From positions 74,501 through 138,500 of the forward strand of contig NZ_LKHP01000004.1 in NCBI RefSeq assembly GCF_001440545.1: 64,000 bases of DNA, in the 5' to 3' direction. The stretch comes from Caloramator mitchellensis. Lineage in GTDB: Bacteria > Bacillota > Clostridia > Clostridiales > Caloramatoraceae. The notes under the pieces were generated by a model. It searched no databases. It was not told the DNA's origin and worked only from the letters and a program-made list of their open reading frames with translations. Each line of letters begins with the position of its first letter. Within the stretch, counting starts at the first letter, position 1. This document shows positions 41,667 to 51,181 of this stretch, piece by piece. A program made the translations under genes and the position numbers.

Positions 41667-41852
41667 ATGGGATTCCCAGATATAAGAACTGAAGATATCG
41701 TTGCTTATCTTGCTAAATGGTTAAAAATACAAGAGGAAGCTAAAAAGAATGTTTGGATTAACGGATGTAACAACTGCGTAAAAATGGCTAGTGAACAAGG
41801 CCCAGGAGACCAGGAGATAGGAAATATCGAAGGAAACGGAAGACCACTATAA
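41667..41852 (+). CDS. Small hypothetical protein (61 aa)
   Basis: Not recognised. A strong AAAGGAGG site lies before the ATG. N-terminal amphipathic helix (RTEDIVAYLAKWLKIQEEAKKN), a C-N-N-C motif (GCNNCVKM) that could bind metal, and a Gly-rich tail. Follows the 107-aa gene closely and ends before a terminator. Confidence 0.72.
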   Translation: MGFPDIRTEDIVAYLAKWLKIQEEAKKNVWINGCNNCVKMASEQGPGDQEIGNIEGNGRPL

Positions 41853-41857
41853 TAACT

Positions 41858-41890
41858 TAAAAGGGAGAGGTATTCCCTCTCCTTCTATTT
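41858..41890. terminator. Terminator between convergent units
   Basis: GGAGAGG (41864-41870) and CCTCTCC (41876-41882) with a 5-nt loop. The T run is better on the minus strand (CTTTT), so it mainly ends the 2-oxoacid oxidoreductase operon; it overlaps that operon's stop codon region. Confidence 0.75.
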
Positions 41891-42415
41891 TGCAAATTCT
41901 GCTCCTCTTTCAAGAGCCTTTTTATTTAATTCATAGAATTGTTCCTTACCATGTTCCTTAAGAGCTTTTAAAAGTGCTTCCATAGGAACTATTTTTGTCT
42001 TTTCAACCAATGCACCAAGTAAAACCATGTTAGCTATCTTTTTTGATCCAACTTCCTCCGCAACCTTTTGAGCAGGAATTTTAATAACTTCTATATCATC
42101 TCTTTCTGGTTCTCTGTTAACAAGGTCGCTGTCAATTATCAATAATCCACCCTTTACTATATGACTTTCAAATTTATCTAGGGAAGGTCTGTTCATGACT
42201 ACAACTGTAGTTGCATCTGTAACAATCGGAGCTCCAATAGGACTATCACTCACAATTACTGAACAATTTGCAGTTCCTCCACGCATTTCTGGTCCGTAAC
42301 TTGGTAACCATGAAACATTTAGATTTTCCTCTAGCCCAGCATAAGCAAGGAACTTACCCATTGAAAGAATACCCTGACCACCAAAACCTGCAAAAATTAT
42401 TTCTTGATGCGCCAT
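41885..42415 (-). CDS. 2-oxoacid:ferredoxin oxidoreductase, gamma subunit
   Basis: Gamma subunit of a thiamine-diphosphate 2-oxoacid:ferredoxin oxidoreductase, which oxidatively decarboxylates a 2-oxoacid to acyl-CoA and reduces ferredoxin. FAGFGGQGILSMGKFLAYAG at the N-terminus and YGPEMRGGTANCSVIVSD are family signatures. 176 aa. It shares one base with the beta-subunit stop, so translation is coupled. It is the last gene of the operon. Confidence 0.94.
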   Translation of the reverse strand: MAHQEIIFAGFGGQGILSMGKFLAYAGLEENLNVSWLPSYGPEMRGGTANCSVIVSDSPIGAPIVTDATTVVVMNRPSLDKFESHIVKGGLLIIDSDLVNREPERDDIEVIKIPAQKVAEEVGSKKIANMVLLGALVEKTKIVPMEALLKALKEHGKEQFYELNKKALERGAEFAK

Positions 42416-43167
42416 TATTTCACCTCCCCAGCTGTTATATCCTTCTTAACTCCAAGTGGATAGAAAGGCATCATGTTGTCTCTTAGCCACTTTATCGATT
42501 CATTTGGTGATAATCCCCAATTAGTTGGACAAATTGAAAGAACTTCTACCATTGTAAATCCTTTACCTTGCATTTGAAGTTCAAAAGCCTTCTTTATAGC
42601 TTTCTTTGCCTTTATAATATTTGGAACGCTGTCAACAGATACTCTCTCTACATATACAGCTCCGTCTAATGTAGAAATCATTTCAGAAACCCTTATTGGA
42701 TGACCTTGTGTATTTATATCCCTTCCATATGGTGAAGTTTCTGTTACTTGTCCTGGTAAAGTAGTAGGTGCCATCTGTCCACCGGTCATACCATAAATTG
42801 CGTTATTAACGAAAATTGTAGTTATCTTTTCTCCTCTTGCAGCAGCATGAACTATTTCCGCTGTTCCAATTGCTGCAAGGTCACCGTCTCCTTGGTAAGT
42901 AAATACTATGCTGTCTGGAACTGCTCTTTTAATACCTGTTGCTACTGCTGGCGCTCTTCCATGCGCAGCTTCATACATATCACATGCAAAATAATCATAA
43001 GCAAGAACCGAACATCCAACTGGTGCAACACCTGCTGTTCTATCTATTATTCCTAGTTCATCTATAACTTCAGCAACAAGCCTATGGATTACGCCGTGTG
43101 TACAACCAGGGCAGTAATGGGTTGGAACATCTAACAATGCCTTTGGTCTTTCAAATACGATAGCCAT
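42415..43167 (-). CDS. 2-oxoacid:ferredoxin oxidoreductase, beta subunit (ThDP-binding)
   Basis: [15 protein letters not shown] at residues 16-30 and [14 protein letters not shown] near 93, followed by [17 protein letters not shown], form the thiamine-diphosphate site. This text is of the KorB/VorB class. The Ptb and butyrate kinase genes in the same operon point to branched-chain 2-oxoacids (VOR) rather than 2-oxoglutarate as substrate; this is inference. 250 aa, normal. It overlaps both neighbours by one base. Confidence 0.95.
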   Translation of the reverse strand: MAIVFERPKALLDVPTHYCPGCTHGVIHRLVAEVIDELGIIDRTAGVAPVGCSVLAYDYFACDMYEAAHGRAPAVATGIKRAVPDSIVFTYQGDGDLAAIGTAEIVHAAARGEKITTIFVNNAIYGMTGGQMAPTTLPGQVTETSPYGRDINTQGHPIRVSEMISTLDGAVYVERVSVDSVPNIIKAKKAIKKAFELQMQGKGFTMVEVLSICPTNWGLSPNESIKWLRDNMMPFYPLGVKKDITAGEVK

Positions 43168-44240
43168 TACTTTGCACCTCCTACTATTTCTCTAATCTTA
43201 TTAGCAACTTCAGCTGGAGTTGGAACCATTCCACCACTTCTTCCATAGAAGTAAACTGGTTTCTTTCCATTTACAGCAAGTTTAACGTCTTCTACCATCT
43301 GGCCTTCGCTCATTTCAACTGAAATAAAGCCATATTTTGATTTTTCTGCAGCATCCTCAATAGCTTTGCTTGGGAATGGCCATAAAGTTATAGGTCTTAT
43401 TAAACCAATATTGATGCCTTCTTTTTCAAGCATTTTAATTGCATTTTTTACAATTCTAGAAGTTGTCCCATAAGCGACTACTGTTAAATCAACTTCTTTG
43501 TCAAGGTTATATTCCTCATATTTTACTTCATTCTTTTCGATTTCAGCATATTTTGCTTGTAATCTTCTATTATGTTGTTCTAATTCCTCTGGCTTTAAGA
43601 AGAGTGAATTTATTACGTTATGTTTTTGTCTTCCCCTTAATCCATTTGCAGCCCAAGTCTTTTCTGGAAGATTTCTTGTTGTATTTCTATCTTTAAATTC
43701 AACAGGTTCCATCATCTGTCCAAGCATTCCATCTCCCATAACCATTACAGGAACTCTATACTGGTCTGCTACATCAAATGCTTCTTGAACCGTGTCTACC
43801 AATTCTTGGATTGAGGCAGGGGCATAAACAACTAATCTGTAGTCTCCATGTCCGCCACCTTTTGTCGCTTGGAAATAATCCGATTGTGCTGGTTGAATTC
43901 CACCAAGTCCAGGGCCTCCTCTAACAATGTTTATAATAACACATGGAAGTTCAGCACCAGCAATATATGATATACCCTCAGCCTTTAAGCTTATTCCAGG
44001 GCTTGATGAGGATGTCATTACTCTAACACCTGCACCTGCTGCACCATAAACCATATTTATTGCTGCAACTTCGCTTTCAGCTTGAAGGAATACTCTTCCT
44101 ATTTTAGGCATTCTTCTTGCCATGTAAGCCGCAACTTCAGTCTGTGGAGTTATTGGGTATCCGAAGAAACATTGACATCCTGCATGAATAGCAGCTTCGC
44201 CTATGGCTTCGTTACCTTTCATTAATACCTTATTAGCCAT
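43167..44240 (-). CDS. 2-oxoacid:ferredoxin oxidoreductase, alpha subunit
   Basis: Pyrimidine-binding and CoA-related subunit of the enzyme. [29 protein letters not shown] and [24 protein letters not shown] are typical (quoted in parts under 20: [25 protein letters not shown]). The C-terminal domain II contains [15 protein letters not shown]. Start at 44240 chosen for GGGAGG 8 nt upstream, giving 357 aa; the longer frame overlaps the ferredoxin gene without a site. Confidence 0.95.
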   Translation of the reverse strand: MANKVLMKGNEAIGEAAIHAGCQCFFGYPITPQTEVAAYMARRMPKIGRVFLQAESEVAAINMVYGAAGAGVRVMTSSSSPGISLKAEGISYIAGAELPCVIINIVRGGPGLGGIQPAQSDYFQATKGGGHGDYRLVVYAPASIQELVDTVQEAFDVADQYRVPVMVMGDGMLGQMMEPVEFKDRNTTRNLPEKTWAANGLRGRQKHNVINSLFLKPEELEQHNRRLQAKYAEIEKNEVKYEEYNLDKEVDLTVVAYGTTSRIVKNAIKMLEKEGINIGLIRPITLWPFPSKAIEDAAEKSKYGFISVEMSEGQMVEDVKLAVNGKKPVYFYGRSGGMVPTPAEVANKIREIVGGAK

Positions 44241-44259
44241 TTGGTTTACCTCCCTTAAG

Positions 44260-44469
44260 TTATTTTTCAACTTTAATTACTACATCAGGGCATATTCTTG
44301 CACATGAAGCACAAGCAATACATTTAACCATCTTTTCTTCTGTTACTGTAGCTGGATGATATCCCTTAGTATTTAATTTTTCAGCAAATGAAATAATTTT
44401 TACCGGGCAAACTTCAATGCAAAGTCCACATCCTTTGCACCTATCTTCCCTGAATGTAACTTTACCCAT
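44260..44469 (-). CDS. 2-oxoacid:ferredoxin oxidoreductase, delta (2x 4Fe-4S) subunit
   Basis: 69-residue ferredoxin-type subunit with CKGCGLCIEVCP and CIACASCARICP, two complete 4Fe-4S motifs, passing electrons from the ThDP site to free ferredoxin. The open frame extends upstream into the ATPase gene, but the ATG at 44469 has AAAGGAGG and matches the usual family length. Confidence 0.95.
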   Translation of the reverse strand: MGKVTFREDRCKGCGLCIEVCPVKIISFAEKLNTKGYHPATVTEEKMVKCIACASCARICPDVVIKVEK

Positions 44470-44504
44470 ATATAGGCCTCCTTTAAATAATTTATTTATG
44501 AAAA

Positions 44505-45179
44505 TTATTCTAAGTCTCTTCTCCATGGTGGCAGCATGAAAATTTTAAGCGGAAAGACTTCAGCATCTATATCGTTAGGAAGTTTTGAAATTAAATCCTC
44601 CCTAACAGATACGAATGCTATCGGAATCCCTGTCTTTTCTGACACCTCTTTTGTTGTTTTATATCCTTCGGCAATCATATCCACATCAGTTTCATAGGAT
44701 AAATTGGTATTGCTGATTAAATATTTTACCTTTAACCTTGAAGCTCTTTGTATCTCATCAATGTATTGAATTATGCTGTCTACATCGCTTGTCAAAGGTC
44801 TTGTAGTATTAATAACAAAATACATATCATAATCTTCTTCTCTAAAATATCTGTTATATTGCCCTAAGGCAACAGCTCCCTGGTCATCTCCACCGACATC
44901 TAAAACAACTTCATAACTCTTATCATTAAATACTGCTAATGTATTTAGTGGAACTGTTCCTAATTCAGCATTCGAAAATTCCTTGGGTGTTGCAATTAGT
45001 TTAATGCCCTTTTCTTCCAGAAATTTCTCCTGGTCCCTTGAGCAGAAATATGGATTAACTATATCCAAATCAGCAATTGCTACCTTTTTCCCTTCTTCAT
45101 TAAGCTTTAGTGCATAATTTAAAGCTATTTCTGTTTTACCGCTTCCAAAATGTCCGGTAAAAACCCTAATTCTAGACAT
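44505..45179 (-). CDS. P-loop nucleotide-binding protein (CobQ/CobB/MinD/ParA-like)
   Basis: Walker A RVFTGHFGSGKTEIALNYAL at residues 5-24 (GHFGSGKTE), then ADLDIVNPYFCSRDQ and VVLDVGGDDQGAVALGQY as switch/Walker B-like motifs. 224 aa, soluble. The function is unknown; its place between buk and the 2-oxoacid oxidoreductase genes, 8-35 nt from each, suggests a maturation or regulatory role for that enzyme, but this is inference only. Confidence 0.85.
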   Translation of the reverse strand: MSRIRVFTGHFGSGKTEIALNYALKLNEEGKKVAIADLDIVNPYFCSRDQEKFLEEKGIKLIATPKEFSNAELGTVPLNTLAVFNDKSYEVVLDVGGDDQGAVALGQYNRYFREEDYDMYFVINTTRPLTSDVDSIIQYIDEIQRASRLKVKYLISNTNLSYETDVDMIAEGYKTTKEVSEKTGIPIAFVSVREDLISKLPNDIDAEVFPLKIFMLPPWRRDLE

Positions 45180-45187
45180 AAAATCAC

Positions 45188-46255
45188 CTACTTATATTCT
45201 TTTGCAGCTTCTTCCCCATTTAAAACCCTTAGTGCACCTTCTGCAAGAGCAAGCATTTCATCTTCTCCAGGATAAACAACAACCTCTGAAATAAAACTTA
45301 CTCTTTCCTTTATCCACTCCACAAAGTCCTTACCATAAGCAAGGCCTCCAGTTAATATAATGGCATCCACCTCACCTTTAAGAACAGTTGCACACATACC
45401 TATTTCCTTCGCAACCTGATAAGCCATAGCTTTATATACAAGCTCGGCCTCCTTGTTGCCTTCCTTCATCATTCTGTCCAAATCCCTTGCGTCATTAGTT
45501 CCAAAGTAAGCCATCACTCCACCTTTGCCGGTAATCTTTTTCTTGATTTCTTCTAGAGTATACTTGCCTGAATAGCACATTTTTACTAAATCTCCAACTG
45601 GCAGGCTGCCTGTTCTTTCAGGTGAGAATGGACCTTCTCCATCAAGCGCATTATTAACGTCAACAACTCTGCCCTTTCTATGCGCACCAACTGATATTCC
45701 ACCGCCTAAATGAGCAACAACTAAGTTTATATCTTCGTATTTGACTCCCTTTTCTTTTGCAAATCTTTTTGCAACAGCCTTTTGGTTGAGTGCATGGAAG
45801 ATACTTTTTCTTGTTATTTCAGGCATTCCCGAAAATCTTGCTATTTCGTCCATTTCATCTACAACCACAGGGTCTACAATAAATGATGGTGCATTTATCG
45901 ATTTTGCAATTTCATATGCGATTACTCCACCTAAATTAGAAGCATGCTGTCCTTGAACTCCTACCTTCAAGTCTTCAAGCATCGTTTCATTTACTGCATA
46001 TGTTCCACCTTCAATGGATTTCAATAACCCTCCGCGTCCAACTACTGCGTTAAGAGATTCAACAGGAACATCCTTTTCCTTAAGTGCATTTAATATAACA
46101 CTCTTTCTGAATTCATATTGTTCAAATATAGTTTTATAAGGTGCTAATTCCTCGGATGAATGTCTTAATGTATCAACAAAAACTGGATTTAAATCATCAA
46201 AAACAGCTATCTTTGTTGAAGTTGAACCAGGGTTTATAACCAGCATTCTAAACAT
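45188..46255 (-). CDS. buk: Butyrate kinase (paralogue 1)
   Basis: ASKHA-fold acyl kinase making ATP from (iso)butyryl phosphate. [16 protein letters not shown] at the N-terminus is the phosphate-1 motif, [17 protein letters not shown] the central motif, and [16 protein letters not shown] the adenosine motif. 355 aa, normal. It lies 12 nt after ptb on the same strand. A second copy lies on the other side of ptb. Confidence 0.96.
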   Translation of the reverse strand: MFRMLVINPGSTSTKIAVFDDLNPVFVDTLRHSSEELAPYKTIFEQYEFRKSVILNALKEKDVPVESLNAVVGRGGLLKSIEGGTYAVNETMLEDLKVGVQGQHASNLGGVIAYEIAKSINAPSFIVDPVVVDEMDEIARFSGMPEITRKSIFHALNQKAVAKRFAKEKGVKYEDINLVVAHLGGGISVGAHRKGRVVDVNNALDGEGPFSPERTGSLPVGDLVKMCYSGKYTLEEIKKKITGKGGVMAYFGTNDARDLDRMMKEGNKEAELVYKAMAYQVAKEIGMCATVLKGEVDAIILTGGLAYGKDFVEWIKERVSFISEVVVYPGEDEMLALAEGALRVLNGEEAAKEYK

Positions 46256-46267
46256 AATTTTGCCTCC

Positions 46268-47176
46268 TTATTTTGTTTGTTCAGCAACTAAACTTGCAAG
46301 TGCAATGGAATATAATTTGCTTTCATTGCTATCAGCTCTTGAAGTTAGAATTACTGGAGCTGCAGCACCTGATAGAATACCCCCGTTTTTAGCGTTTGAA
46401 GTATATGTTAGTGTCTTATACATAACATTTCCTGTTTCTATATTTGGAACTAAAATTATATCTGCATGACCAGCAACTGGACTCTTTATTCCCTTATGCT
46501 TTGCAGCCTCTTCTGATAGGGCATTATCAATAGCGAGCGGGCCATCAACAATACAACCCTTTATTTGCCCTCTATCATTCATTTTTGAAAGAACTGCCGC
46601 ATCAATAGTAGGCTGCATATCCGGATTAACCACTTCAACAGCTGCAACCACTGCAACCTTTGGCATTTCAAATCCTATAGCCTTTGCAACGCTAACTGCA
46701 TTTTCAAGTATTTGTTTTTTTGTCATCAAATCCGGAGCTATATTCATAGCTGCATCAGTAACTAAAAGCATTTTATTTAATGCAGGGATTTCAAAGACAG
46801 CAACATGAGATAATACTTTGCCAGTTCTTAATCCCTTCTCCTTATCAAGAACTGCTCTTAGGAATGTTGCAGTATCTACAAGCCCCTTCATGAGCATATG
46901 AGCTTTTTTACTTGAAACGAGTTCAACAGCTTTTATGGAAGCTTTTGTATTATCCTTTTCATCTATTATTTCAAACATATCCTCAGGAATATCTAGTATT
47001 TTTTCACATTCCAATATCTTTTCTCTATCACCTATTAAAACTGCGTCAGCAATTCCCATCTTCTTAGCCTCGAAAACAGCCTCCAACACTGGTTCATCCT
47101 GAGCAACAGCGACTGCAATTTTTTTGGTTGAAAAACTTCTTACCCTTTCTAAAACTTCGTCAAAATTCTTGATCAT
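46268..47176 (-). CDS. ptb: Phosphate butyryltransferase
   Basis: Exchanges CoA for phosphate on butyryl-CoA or branched-chain acyl-CoA. 302 aa with family text KKIAVAVAQDEPVLEAVFEA, MLMKGLVDTATFLRAVL and VTDAAMNIAPDLMTK (each under 20 residues when read separately), and a C-terminal SRADSNESKLYSIALA. Start overlaps the stop of the upstream butyrate kinase by 4 nt. Together the flanking kinases and Ptb turn acyl-CoA into acid plus ATP. Confidence 0.95.
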   Translation of the reverse strand: MIKNFDEVLERVRSFSTKKIAVAVAQDEPVLEAVFEAKKMGIADAVLIGDREKILECEKILDIPEDMFEIIDEKDNTKASIKAVELVSSKKAHMLMKGLVDTATFLRAVLDKEKGLRTGKVLSHVAVFEIPALNKMLLVTDAAMNIAPDLMTKKQILENAVSVAKAIGFEMPKVAVVAAVEVVNPDMQPTIDAAVLSKMNDRGQIKGCIVDGPLAIDNALSEEAAKHKGIKSPVAGHADIILVPNIETGNVMYKTLTYTSNAKNGGILSGAAAPVILTSRADSNESKLYSIALASLVAEQTK

Positions 47177-48255
47177 ATTCTCACCTCATCCTCATAAATC
47201 TTTGCCTTTTCTTCTCCGTTTACAACCCTTAAGGCCCCTTCAGCAAGGGCAAGCATTTCATCTTCCCCAGCAACTATTTCAACTTCAGATATAAATTTAA
47301 CCCTATCAATTATCATTTCATTTAGCATATTTGAATATGCCAATCCACCGGTAAGTATAATTCTATCCACATTGCCACAAAGAACTGCAGCACATGCTCC
47401 TATTTCCTTTGCAATTTGGTATGCCATAGCTTCAAATATCAATTTAGCATATTCATCGCCCTGTTCTATTCTCTTAACTACTTCTCTTGCATCATTTGTT
47501 CCAAGATATCCAACTATGCCTCCTTGTCCAACCATCTTCTTTTTCAATTCTTTGTATGTATATTTCCCTGAAAAAGCTATTTTTACAAGGTCACCTACAG
47601 GAAGTCCTCCACAACGTTCAGGTGAAAATGGTCCGCCTTCATTTGCATTATTTACATCGATAATCTTTCCATTTTTAAGTGGAGCTACAGAAATTCCACC
47701 ACCTAAATGTGCTACGATAAAATTCACTTCGTTTAAATTTTTATTTATTTTTTTGGCAATTCTTCTGGAAACTGCTTTAATATTCAATGCATGGACAAGA
47801 GACCTTCTTGGAATCTCTGGAAGACCTGAAATTCTTGCAATATCTTCAAATTCGTCGACTGCTACAGGGTCAACTATGAATGCACTTATACCCTGTGAAT
47901 CAGCAATAGATTTGGCAATAATACCCCCAAGATTTGATGCGTGTTCACCCTGATAACCAATTTTTAAATCATCAATCATTTTATCTGTTACAAGATATGT
48001 TCCACTTGGCATAGGTCTTAAAAGACCGCCACGTCCCACGATTGCAATGAATTGTGATAATTCAAAGCCTTCTTCTTTAATCCAATTTAAAATTGTTTCT
48101 TTTCTGAATTCATATTGGTCAGCAATCTTTTCAAATTTTGATAACTCTTCTGTCGAATGCGATAAGTTTTTTTGTCTAATATTATCGCTTCCCCTAAAAA
48201 TTGCAACCTTTGTGGATGTTGAACCTGGATTGATGGCTAAAATTAATTCTCTCAT
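47173..48255 (-). CDS. buk: Butyrate kinase (paralogue 2)
   Basis: First gene of the operon. [31 protein letters not shown] and [14 protein letters not shown] are the three nucleotide-binding motifs. 360 aa from the ATG at 48255, which has GAGGTGGGG upstream; the longer frame adds four residues without a better site. It is clearly diverged from paralogue 1, so the two may prefer different acids (for example isobutyrate versus isovalerate); this is inference. Confidence 0.95.
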   Translation of the reverse strand: MRELILAINPGSTSTKVAIFRGSDNIRQKNLSHSTEELSKFEKIADQYEFRKETILNWIKEEGFELSQFIAIVGRGGLLRPMPSGTYLVTDKMIDDLKIGYQGEHASNLGGIIAKSIADSQGISAFIVDPVAVDEFEDIARISGLPEIPRRSLVHALNIKAVSRRIAKKINKNLNEVNFIVAHLGGGISVAPLKNGKIIDVNNANEGGPFSPERCGGLPVGDLVKIAFSGKYTYKELKKKMVGQGGIVGYLGTNDAREVVKRIEQGDEYAKLIFEAMAYQIAKEIGACAAVLCGNVDRIILTGGLAYSNMLNEMIIDRVKFISEVEIVAGEDEMLALAEGALRVVNGEEKAKIYEDEVRI

Positions 48256-48355
48256 AAATATCCCCACCTCTTTTTAAATACATCCAATTATATTTTAATT
48301 TATAATGCACCATCTTTGCAACAAAAATTTAATCAATTATGCAAAATAATAAAAT

Positions 48356-49960
48356 TTATCTTTCATAGGGCTTGTATTTTTGCATTATTTTTTCCGCAAC
48401 TTTAATTCCATCAACAGCGGCTGAAATAATTCCACCAGCATACCCTGCACCTTCTCCAGCAGGATAAAGTCCAGTAACATTAGAACTTTCAAGGTCTTCA
48501 TTTCTTTCAATTCTTATCGGAGATGAAGTTCTTGTTTCAACTCCAGTTAAAATTGCATCAAATCTTGCAAAGTTAGTTATCTTTTTATCAAAGTCATATA
48601 ATGCTTCCTTGATTGAATCTACAACAAATGAAGGAAGACATTCCCTTAAATTTACAAACTCATATCCAATTGGATAACTTGGATTTACCTCGCCTAATTT
48701 TGTTGTCCTTTTATCCTTAAACAAATCCCCAACAAGCTGGATTGGAGCATTATAATTACCACCAGCAACTTTAAATGCAAGTTGTTCATATTTTCTTTGA
48801 AACTCTACTCCAGCAAGAGGATGTTCAGAACCAAAATCTGAAGTGTTTATTCCAACAACTATCGCACTGTTAGCATTTTCTTTATCCCTTGCAAACTCGC
48901 TCATGCCATTTGTTACAACCGAATTTTCTTCAGATGCAGCTGCTACAACCACTCCACCCGGGCACATGCAGAAGGAATAAACAGGTCTTCCCATTTTTGT
49001 TGTATATGTGAGCCTATAATCTGCAGCCTTGAGCCTTGGATGCCCCGCAAACTTTCCATATTGATTTACATCTATCATCCATTGTGGGTGCTCAATTCTA
49101 ACTCCTATTGCAAATGGTTTTTGGGAAATTAAAATCCCCTTGTTAAACATCATCTCATATGTATCCCTTGCGCTATGTCCAATTGCTAAAACCACAGTCT
49201 CTACTGGTATTTCAGTAGAATCATTTATGACAATTGACTTTATTTTTCCATCCTTTATATTTATATCAGTAAGTTTAGAATTGAAATGAACTTCTCCTCC
49301 AAGTTCAATAATCTTGTTTCTTATATTTTTTACTACAATCTTCAAAATATCTGTCCCTATATGAGGTTTAGAAACAAATTTTATTTCCTCCGGTGCACCA
49401 CAGTTTACAAACTCATCTAACACAAAGTCGCATCTTTTGTCTTTTATTCTTGTCGTAAGCTTTCCATCAGAATATGTCCCTGCTCCACCTTCTCCGAACT
49501 GTATATTAGACTCTGTGTTAAGATTTCTTTCTTCCCAGAACTTTTTTACATGTAAATCCCTATCCTCAACCTTTGCTCCTCTTTCAAATATTATTGGTTT
49601 ATAACCATTCTTAGCAAGAACAAGCCCAGCAAATAATCCTGCTGGACCAGTTCCAATAATAACAGGTCTATAGTTTAGTTTTTCTTTACCATACTCTATT
49701 GTTAAACTTTCCTGTATATCTTCCAATACAACATCTTTGTTTTTTGCCTTTATTACTACTTGCAAGTCGTTATCGGTCTCAAACTCCACCTGATAGACAA
49801 AGTCAATTTTGCCTTTTCTTCTTGCGTCTACTGATTCCTTAATAATCTTGAAATTTTTTATTTCACCTGTTTTAATTTTAGCTATATTTGCTGCTTTGTT
49901 TTTTAATATGTCTATATTTTCGTCAATAGAAAGTCGTATATTGTTAACTTTAACTGGCAT
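48356..49960 (-). CDS. FAD-dependent oxidoreductase (NAD(P)/FAD-dependent protein)
   Basis: 534-residue flavoprotein. An N-terminal extension (residues 1-95) precedes the Rossmann motif PVIIGTGPAGLFAGLVLAKNG (IGTGPAGLFAG at about 100-110). It continues with FGEGGAGTYSDGKLTTR and PAGEGAGYAGGIISAA near the C-terminus. This is a widespread uncharacterised family of cytoplasmic FAD proteins. Starts 12 nt after cdaR on the same strand, so it is probably in the cda operon. Substrate unknown. Confidence 0.9.
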   Translation of the reverse strand: MPVKVNNIRLSIDENIDILKNKAANIAKIKTGEIKNFKIIKESVDARRKGKIDFVYQVEFETDNDLQVVIKAKNKDVVLEDIQESLTIEYGKEKLNYRPVIIGTGPAGLFAGLVLAKNGYKPIIFERGAKVEDRDLHVKKFWEERNLNTESNIQFGEGGAGTYSDGKLTTRIKDKRCDFVLDEFVNCGAPEEIKFVSKPHIGTDILKIVVKNIRNKIIELGGEVHFNSKLTDINIKDGKIKSIVINDSTEIPVETVVLAIGHSARDTYEMMFNKGILISQKPFAIGVRIEHPQWMIDVNQYGKFAGHPRLKAADYRLTYTTKMGRPVYSFCMCPGGVVVAAASEENSVVTNGMSEFARDKENANSAIVVGINTSDFGSEHPLAGVEFQRKYEQLAFKVAGGNYNAPIQLVGDLFKDKRTTKLGEVNPSYPIGYEFVNLRECLPSFVVDSIKEALYDFDKKITNFARFDAILTGVETRTSSPIRIERNEDLESSNVTGLYPAGEGAGYAGGIISAAVDGIKVAEKIMQKYKPYER

Positions 49961-49972
49961 ATTTATCCTCCA

Positions 49973-51181
49973 TCATTTTTTTGTTATCTTTACTAATACT
50001 GTTTCTTGGGAAATTTTCTTCAATTTAATATCTCTTGGCAAATTTATTTTTATAGGCAGTGTAATTTCTCCCTCTTCCTTTTCTGCTACATCTATAATAG
50101 CTGAAATGTCATTTGAATTAATAGAATTTACTACGCTTTCAGCTCCATAAATTGTTAAAATTACACTGTTTTTGCTTAATGAATAATTAAATTCGTCCTT
50201 TCCATTTTCTAATATTAAATCAACTGTCAAGTTCTTTTCTATCTTATTTTCTACAGATATATCAACAGTTATGCTTTTTTTGTTTTCTTTTGTATATATT
50301 CCTTCTGGAATTATTAATGGAACTTCTTTAAAAATCGAAGTGTAAATCTTACTCAAATCAATTGGTTCTGTTTCTATAGAATTAATTCTGTCTATTAAAC
50401 TTTCATCACCAAGAATTGTAATTTTAGGAGTTTTAGAACTAATATAGTTTAATATTTTACTATCAGGTAATTCACCCTTTGTCCTTATAATAACATCAAC
50501 ATCTTTGGATTTTTTTATAGGTAGACTAACATCTACATACTTTGGCTCATAATTTATATATTGAACATTATCCCCATAGCTATCCACAATTTTAATTGGC
50601 AAAGAAGCTGACAAATCATTATCCCTGTTAGTAACATCTATATTAACAAGAGCATTTGAAGCTTTAAAAACATATGTTTCAGGACCTCTTATTAAAATTT
50701 CATTTGGCTTTAATACAGGCATTGAATATGCATATCCTTCCTTTAGATTGCCCGCAATTATCGAATTTACTGGAACAGTTTTTTCTATCAATCCATCAAC
50801 TTTAACTCTAATGTAAGGATTACCCTTATCGTAAACCACTTTTACCCCCTTTGGAACCGTCTTTACTTCAACAGGAATATTATTGTAGCCCTTTTTAAGG
50901 AATCCGCTCATATCTGCTTCAACTCTAAAATCTTCCGCTTTAACTTTATATACATCCATTGCTCTTCCTGAAATTTGAAGATTAACCGTAAACTTCTGAT
51001 TTGGTAATATTGTAAGATTGTTTTGTTCTAATGCATCCAAATTTATAAAATATACAGGTATTCCTTCAATAAGTCTTGCTTGAGTTGGATTTTGCTCGCC
51101 CATAACATATACCCATAATATAAGTGCGATAAATACGCTTAAAATCATATAAATTATTTCTTGTTTGTTTTTCCTAACCAT
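49973..51181 (-). CDS. cdaR: CdaA regulatory protein CdaR (YbbR domains)
   Basis: Membrane-anchored regulator of the c-di-AMP cyclase. One N-terminal membrane helix (IIYMILSVFIALILWVYVMG) is followed by about four YbbR repeats outside the cell (around residues 50-125, 130-215, 225-300 and 315-395), with patterns like VPVNSIIAGNLKEGYAYSMP and ITILGDESLIDRINSIETEPIDL (each read in parts). 402 aa. It overlaps the cdaA 3' end by 28 nt. Confidence 0.93.
   Translation of the reverse strand: MVRKNKQEIIYMILSVFIALILWVYVMGEQNPTQARLIEGIPVYFINLDALEQNNLTILPNQKFTVNLQISGRAMDVYKVKAEDFRVEADMSGFLKKGYNNIPVEVKTVPKGVKVVYDKGNPYIRVKVDGLIEKTVPVNSIIAGNLKEGYAYSMPVLKPNEILIRGPETYVFKASNALVNIDVTNRDNDLSASLPIKIVDSYGDNVQYINYEPKYVDVSLPIKKSKDVDVIIRTKGELPDSKILNYISSKTPKITILGDESLIDRINSIETEPIDLSKIYTSIFKEVPLIIPEGIYTKENKKSITVDISVENKIEKNLTVDLILENGKDEFNYSLSKNSVILTIYGAESVVNSINSNDISAIIDVAEKEEGEITLPIKINLPRDIKLKKISQETVLVKITKK

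Noticed and set aside
47372-47953. 193-codon plus-strand open frame inside butyrate kinase
   Set aside because: Antisense to a clear kinase gene, with low-complexity Ser/Pro-rich content typical of shadow frames.
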